A stretch of 7,117 nt of DNA. Origin: Pseudomonadota bacterium. Lineage in GTDB: Bacteria; SAR324; NAC60-12. Location: positions 1 through 7,117 of the forward strand of contig JACNKY010000297.1 in NCBI GenBank assembly GCA_014381795.1, written 5' to 3'. The notes under the pieces are model-generated. The model saw nothing but the letters and a program-made list of their open reading frames with translations, had not been told where the DNA came from and ran no database searches. The first letter of the stretch is position 1; each line of letters starts with the position of its first letter. The position numbers and the translations under genes are program-made. Shown piece after piece: positions 6,813 through 7,117 of this stretch.

Positions 6813-7014
6813 TTTTATCAGTTATAATTTATGGTTCAGGACAAAACATGAAACCTCCTATTTATCATTTCGAGAGTATAGATAAATCTTAATAAGATGA
6901 ATGTGCAACTTGTAATAAAATTCTTTCTTTGCTCGAGGAGAGAGAGCTATAGGACTTCTCAGGACAGCATTATAATTTGCAGAATATAATTAATTCAACG
7001 TGAGGCACATTAGT

Positions 7015-7117
7015 TTAAAGAACCTCCGCACGCAGAAACCCAATTGGTGGGTTGCCCTTCGACTTGAATAACATCTCAAACTCCGTCAGAATATTGTTTT
7101 CATTGAATTCACTGCTA
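7015..7117 (-). CDS. Possible 3' end of an upstream gene, cut by the window edge
   Basis: One minus-strand frame is open from the right edge to a TAA at 7015-7017, giving 33 residues that end KGNPPIGFLRAEVL. The other two minus-strand frames here contain stops. The stretch looks protein-like (mixed charged and hydrophobic residues) and is less AT-rich than the DNA just left of it. A frame this short stays open by chance fairly often, so this is a weak call. I do not recognise the family. If real, the gene reads in the same direction as the operon but ends 508 nt before it, so it is probably a separate transcription unit. Confidence 0.35.
   Translation of the reverse strand, partial: SSEFNENNILTEFEMLFKSKGNPPIGFLRAEVL

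Larger units (their letters stand above)
6507..7014. other. AT-rich intergenic region upstream of the operon
   Basis: 508 nt without a convincing gene. Compared with its flanks it is rich in A+T and stops fall often in all six frames. It contains a perfect TATAAT on the minus strand (6621-6626), two inverted repeats (6679-6693 and 6793-6812), and two micro-ORFs that diverge from overlapping ATGs near 6848. I saw no tRNA-like T-loop motif, no GC-rich terminator stem followed by a T run, no CRISPR-type repeats and no transposase remnants. Confidence 0.8.

Noticed and set aside
6971..6990. Two plus-strand TATAAT boxes (6971-6976 and 6985-6990)
   Set aside because: They lie in AT-rich DNA with only a poor -35 (AGGACA at 18 nt for the second), and the only frame downstream is a 22-codon GTG ORF of no clear meaning.

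Overview
The window carries five complete genes, all on the minus strand and read from right to left. In transcription order they are: a PurD-like ATP-grasp protein of unknown substrate (6506-5211), the demethylmenaquinone methyltransferase menG/ubiE (5204-4482), isochorismate synthase menF (4467-3085), SEPHCHC synthase menD (about 3088-1340), and the septal peptidoglycan polymerase ftsW (1220-114). A possible sixth gene enters from the right edge and stops at 7015, but only about 33 codons of it are visible.

The first four genes are packed as an operon. The gaps are 6 nt (purD-like to menG) and 14 nt (menG to menF), and menF and menD meet in a stop/start overlap (GTGA) if menD starts at the GTG at 3088. 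MenF turns chorismate into isochorismate, MenD adds the succinyl-semialdehyde unit from 2-oxoglutarate, and MenG does the final C-methylation of demethylmenaquinone. The classical (o-succinylbenzoate) menaquinone route is therefore present, but menH, menC, menE, menB and menA are not in the window. ftsW lies 119 nt downstream of menD, behind a spacer with two adjacent short palindromes, and may be read through from the operon or have its own promoter.

The region upstream of the operon (6507-7014) is visibly richer in A+T than the genes and has no convincing gene. It holds a perfect TATAAT on the minus strand about 115 nt before the first start codon, some AT-rich inverted repeats and two micro-ORFs.

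The organism is a peptidoglycan-building bacterium that makes menaquinone, with moderate, AT-leaning base composition. None of the five genes has a clear Shine-Dalgarno sequence, and two of them appear to use GTG starts. The sequence alone does not let me assign a phylum.

The most unusual item is the PurD-like protein. It has the overall plan of glycinamide ribonucleotide synthetase but has lost several signature motifs of that enzyme, and it heads a menaquinone operon.
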